DNA of 7,980 bases from positions 1 through 7,980 of the forward strand of contig JABEVH010000157.1 of the NCBI GenBank assembly GCA_013043915.1. The letters run 5' to 3'. This DNA comes from Pseudomonadales bacterium. GTDB lineage: Bacteria; Pseudomonadota; Gammaproteobacteria; Pseudomonadales; Moraxellaceae. Shown in pieces: positions 5,329-7,980 of this stretch (positions are counted from its first letter, which is position 1; each line of letters starts with the position of its first letter). The position numbers and the translations under genes are program-made. Under the pieces are notes generated by a model, which searched no databases, was not told the DNA's origin, and saw only the letters and a program-made list of their open reading frames with translations.

Positions 5329-7848
5329 TTACCGTAGCAGGTTCAAAACTTGCTGACTGAGCGCGTTAGCCTGAGCCAGGACCGCAATACCGGCCTGTTG
5401 GAGCACCTGAGCTCTGGAAAGATTAGCCGTTTCCTTAGCAAAGTCAGCACCGGTGATGGAGGTATAGGCAGCCGTTAAGTTAGTGCCTTGTGATTGCAGG
5501 TTCGACACAGTAGCCGACATGCGATTCTGGAAGGCACCGATATTGGCGCGTATTGCATTGACGGTATTTAAGGCATTATCCACCGCCACAATGGCTGAGT
5601 TGGCCCCGGAGACTGTAGAAATATCCACCTGCGACAAGAAAGTACCGTTGGTGGTGCCACCATAACTGCCCTGCAACATGCCTGCATCGGTATTGCTATT
5701 ACCGGTGGTGCTACCCACCTTAATGGTACCTGCAGAGGTGAGCGTGTAGGAACCGGCCGTGGTGACCTCATTATTGGATGTGGTTGTTAGTCCGCCACTA
5801 AGGGGAGCACCGGTGCTCCCGGTAGCTCCGTTGATACTGGAGGCTGCAATATTTTCGGTGCTGTACCAGCCAATATTAAGGGTGACATTGGCGGTATCTG
5901 AGAGACTAAATTGTGTTGATGATACGGAAGTAGCTGAAACCCCTGTGGGCAATTGCATATCGTGCAGTGCAGTATATATATTGGTATTGTTTGTTGATGC
6001 AGAACCTGAGAGTGTAATGGCGCCTGAGCTTACCCCGTCAATTGTGAGGACGAAGGTTTTTCCAACATCAGCAGTGGGAGTCGGTGATGGAGTGAAAGTT
6101 GATGCCCCACCAACAATTCCAACAAATGTTGTTGCTGCGTTTAAGACGCTGCTGGGTAGACCCAGTGCTGTGTTGGGTGTTGTGAAAGTTCCTCCACCAT
6201 AAGTCAGTGTGATATTACGACCATCCGAGGCACTTAATTTGATGTTAGAGCCATCATTGCTGGCACTGACACCTGTTTGGCCGCTGATGGCATTAATGGC
6301 ATTGGTCTCGTTGGTCAAATCGGTAGAGGCAACGCCGGTGGCGGTAAGAACCGACGTGGCAACGCCATTGATAATGAGTGAGCCTGATTGCCCTACGGTA
6401 GCTGCGGTAAAGCTACTGCCCTGAATGACATTGCTGTTGACTTTAGCGACTACGCCGGTTTGAGTAGACGACTGATTAATGGCGGCAGTAATTGCAATGG
6501 AACTATTGGATTGTTGGGTGTAGGACAGGTTATCGTTCGTGGTATTGCTAGCCTGAATAGAGACACCATTGATAACCAAGTCTCCAGAGGCCATGCCTGT
6601 GCCTGTGCTGACATTGCCTAAACTGGCTGATGAAACCGTGGCCTGCGAGGGTGTAAAACTACCAGGTTGTAGCCCTGAGTTAGCTAATGTCCCTGTACCT
6701 TGCTGGATAGTGATGGGGCCATTGTTGGCAGATGTCAGCGTATAGCCGCCAGAATAAGTCCCTGTGGCGGCAAGCCCTGAGGCCGCTGCTGTCATAGGGC
6801 CACCTGTAGTCAAGAAATCTACACTAATATTGCGACCGTCAGCTGCACTTAGTTGAATGCCAGTGGCATCTGAGCCCGTGTTGGTGGCAACGACACCTGT
6901 CTGACCTTGATAAGCATTGATGGCGGTGACAATGGCATTACGATTAGCGTCATTGGTAAAACTGGCACTGGTGCTGATAGCGATAGGAATTCCATTGATA
7001 GCAACCGTACCTGTCAGGGAACTGGCAGTGGCCATGGAGGTGCCGCCCACTACATTACTATCGACAACCGCGCTGACACCACTTTGCGAGGATACAGAAT
7101 TGATGGCGGCGACTTTGGCAATGGCGCTGGTTGCCGCCGAAGCATTATTGGCGGCTGTAATGTTTCCGCTGGTATCTCCTCCGGTGAAGGAAGCATTGTA
7201 AGAGGTGGAGAGCGACTGAGGAACGATAACGCCGTTGATGACTAAATCACCAGCTTTGATCGGAGATAATGTGGAGGTCCAAGTTGGGCCTGTATATGTG
7301 CTGGCTTGTCCCTGAGCGCTCACTCCGGTGCCCTGACCGGCACCTAAGGTATTGGTCTGAACATTGGCGATGTTTAAGTTGATGGTCTGGCCTGCATTGG
7401 CGCCAATCTGAAACTGCGAGGAAAATCCGCCGTTCAGCAAATTCACACCGTTGTAATTGGTGGTAGAGGCTGAGTTCTGTATATCGGCAATGACCTGCTG
7501 CGCCTGAATGTTAAGAGCAGCGCGGTCGGTCGCTGAGTTGGTGCCGTTGGCTGATTCCACCGCCAGGTTACGCAAGGTCTGTAGATCGTTGGTGACTGAA
7601 GCCAAGGCTCCATCGGCGATCTGAGCCAAGGAACTGGCATTGTTGGCATTCTGCACGGCTACGGTGTCACCACCGCTTTGCGAGTTCAGACCTGTGGCGA
7701 TAGCCAGACCGGCGGCATCATCGGCCGCACTGTTGAGCCGCAAGCCAGAGGAAAGGCGCTGCATGGCAGAAGCCAGTTGGGGCTGGTTGGCCGCCAGATT
7801 ATTCTGTACGACCAGCGAATTTAAGTTTGTACTGATGACCAGGGACAT
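5329..7848 (-). CDS. fliC: flagellin, large form with duplicated central IN modules
   Basis: This is the filament subunit, exported through the flagellar secretion system without a cleaved signal. The N-terminal D0/D1 region (about 1-165) has VISTNLNSLVVQNNL, RLSSGLRLNSAADDAAGLAI and LQTLRNLAVESANG. The C-terminal D1/D0 region (about 748-839) has NAIRANIGAFQNRM, ADFAKETANLSRAQVLQQAG and ends QQVLNLLR. Between them lies about 580 residues of Ser/Thr/Asn/Gly-rich sequence with 'Flagellin hook IN' modules at about 201-273, 278-346, 423-478, 488-552 and a weaker one at 598-661. At 839 aa it is far longer than common flagellins (about 280-500 aa). There is no cysteine. ATG 7848 follows GGAGA at 6 bases. 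A sigma-54-type promoter lies upstream. The surface-exposed middle is a plausible target for the neighbouring glycosyltransferase. Confidence 0.97.
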   Translation of the reverse strand: MSLVISTNLNSLVVQNNLAANQPQLASAMQRLSSGLRLNSAADDAAGLAIATGLNSQSGGDTVAVQNANNASSLAQIADGALASVTNDLQTLRNLAVESANGTNSATDRAALNIQAQQVIADIQNSASTTNYNGVNLLNGGFSSQFQIGANAGQTINLNIANVQTNTLGAGQGTGVSAQGQASTYTGPTWTSTLSPIKAGDLVINGVIVPQSLSTSYNASFTGGDTSGNITAANNASAATSAIAKVAAINSVSSQSGVSAVVDSNVVGGTSMATASSLTGTVAINGIPIAISTSASFTNDANRNAIVTAINAYQGQTGVVATNTGSDATGIQLSAADGRNISVDFLTTGGPMTAAASGLAATGTYSGGYTLTSANNGPITIQQGTGTLANSGLQPGSFTPSQATVSSASLGNVSTGTGMASGDLVINGVSIQASNTTNDNLSYTQQSNSSIAITAAINQSSTQTGVVAKVNSNVIQGSSFTAATVGQSGSLIINGVATSVLTATGVASTDLTNETNAINAISGQTGVSASNDGSNIKLSASDGRNITLTYGGGTFTTPNTALGLPSSVLNAATTFVGIVGGASTFTPSPTPTADVGKTFVLTIDGVSSGAITLSGSASTNNTNIYTALHDMQLPTGVSATSVSSTQFSLSDTANVTLNIGWYSTENIAASSINGATGSTGAPLSGGLTTTSNNEVTTAGSYTLTSAGTIKVGSTTGNSNTDAGMLQGSYGGTTNGTFLSQVDISTVSGANSAIVAVDNALNTVNAIRANIGAFQNRMSATVSNLQSQGTNLTAAYTSITGADFAKETANLSRAQVLQQAGIAVLAQANALSQQVLNLLR
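5866..6057 (-). repeat. degenerate fifth IN-like module of flagellin
   Basis: Residues about 598-661: FVLTIDGVSSG, then IYTALHDMQLPTGVSAT and QFSLSDTANVTLNIG. It keeps the order of the other modules (INGV-like strand, helix, TGVSA, then a strand) with low identity. Confidence 0.5.
6193..6582 (-). repeat. flagellin module pair 2 (A2-B2)
   Basis: Residues about 423-552. A2: DLVINGVSIQ, ITAAINQSSTQTGVVAKVNSN. B2: SLIINGVATSV, NAINAISGQTGVSAS, IKLSASDGRNITLTYGGG. It parallels pair 1. The DGRN segments of the two pairs are 205 codons apart, and their DNA is still visibly alike near 6212 and 6827. Confidence 0.75.
6811..7248 (-). repeat. flagellin module pair 1 (A1-B1)
   Basis: Residues about 201-346. 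A1: DLVINGVIVPQ, SAIAKVAAINSVSSQSGVSAVVDSN. B1: TVAINGIPIAI, TAINAYQGQTGVVATN, IQLSAADGRNISVDF. Both match the 'Flagellin hook IN' pattern of an ING strand, an alanine-rich helix, then TGV. Confidence 0.75.
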
Positions 7849-7854
7849 GACGTA

Positions 7855-7860
7855 TCTCCA
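7855..7860 (-). promoter_or_regulatory. ribosome binding site of flagellin
   Basis: TGGAGA on the minus strand, 6 bases before ATG 7848. It supports the MSLVISTN start, which is also the usual flagellin N-terminus. Confidence 0.8.
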
Positions 7861-7862
7861 TG

Positions 7863-7877
7863 AAGCCTAGAGGGCTT
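7863..7877 (-). other. short hairpin in the flagellin 5' leader
   Basis: AAGCC (7863-7867) and GGCTT (7873-7877) are perfect inverted repeats around a 5-base loop, 2 bases upstream of the ribosome binding site in the message. It could tune translation or RNA stability; there is no direct evidence for either. Confidence 0.4.
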
Positions 7878-7899
7878 GTACTTTTGTCATGATACCTTC

Positions 7900-7916
7900 A
7901 GCATAAAGCGTTCCAG
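7900..7916 (-). promoter_or_regulatory. sigma-54 (RpoN) type promoter of flagellin
   Basis: On the minus strand CTGGAACGCTTTATGCT. The invariant GG (-24) and GC (-12) are separated by exactly 10 bases, and the fit to YTGGCACG-N4-TTGCW has two mismatches outside these invariant pairs. Transcription would start near 7889, giving a leader of about 40 bases. No TAAA-N15-GCCGATAA motif exists in the 132 bases before the gene. An enhancer-binding activator (FleQ/FlrC type) would be needed; its site may lie outside the window. Confidence 0.65.
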
Positions 7917-7980
7917 TTTTTGTAAATTGTCAGAATAAATTTTTAATCTATTGAAAATAAAGAGAAATATTTTTATAAAT

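Noticed and set aside
5759..6202. A 147-codon plus-strand open frame antisense to flagellin
   Set aside because: Its hydrophobic, Val/Pro-rich content is what the complement of Thr/Ser/Asn/Gly codons gives; there is no ribosome site and no family pattern.
6907..7245. A plus-strand frame with Gly/Asp-rich repeats resembling a calcium-binding or PE-PGRS-like protein
   Set aside because: It is fully antisense to the flagellin IN modules, and its periodicity derives from the repeats on the real coding strand.
7922..7980. A possible sigma-28 or sigma-70 promoter further upstream of flagellin
   Set aside because: TAAA strings occur in the AT-rich stretch, but none is followed at 15 bases by a GCCGATAA-like box; a CTGACA hexamer has no well-spaced -10.

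Overview
The window carries a late flagellar filament block read on the minus strand: flagellin (fliC-like, 839 aa), then flaG, then fliD (filament cap). On the plus strand, convergent with fliD, lies a two-part glycosyltransferase-like protein. Beyond it are a 5'-truncated Rpn-family gene and one end of an IS1595-family insertion sequence that cut into it. The canonical flagellin ends, the FliC-FlaG-FliD order, and sigma-54-like and sigma-28-like promoters point to a polarly flagellated proteobacterium, most likely beta, gamma or Acidithiobacillia. The sequence does not let me name a genus.

Layout: 1-210, minus-strand start of an IS1595-family element with the first 57 codons of its transposase. 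211-884, remnant of an Rpn-family (PD-(D/E)XK, transposase-like) gene whose reading frame runs into the IS end in the middle of its YNGERPW motif. 885-936, short gap with no clear promoter. 937-2640, glycosyltransferase. 2641-4791, fliD. 4809-5213, flaG. 5214-5328, leader with an exact consensus sigma-28 promoter and hairpins. 5329-7848, flagellin. 7849-7980, AT-rich upstream region with a sigma-54-type promoter.

How the genes fit together: flagellin forms the filament, FliD caps the tip and folds incoming flagellin, and FlaG is a small filament-associated factor. The glycosyltransferase beside them is a good candidate for modifying the Ser/Thr-rich flagellin and cap; this is inferred from position and domain. 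No fliS or fliT follows fliD, because the glycosyltransferase abuts it tail to tail with no spacer.

The main points worth following up are the promoter assignment (sigma-54 for flagellin, sigma-28 for flaG-fliD, opposite to Pseudomonas), the large flagellin and FliD built from duplicated 'Flagellin hook IN' modules, and the IS1595/Rpn junction. I see no convincing evidence of a wholly new system such as a defence island, CRISPR array or novel RNA.
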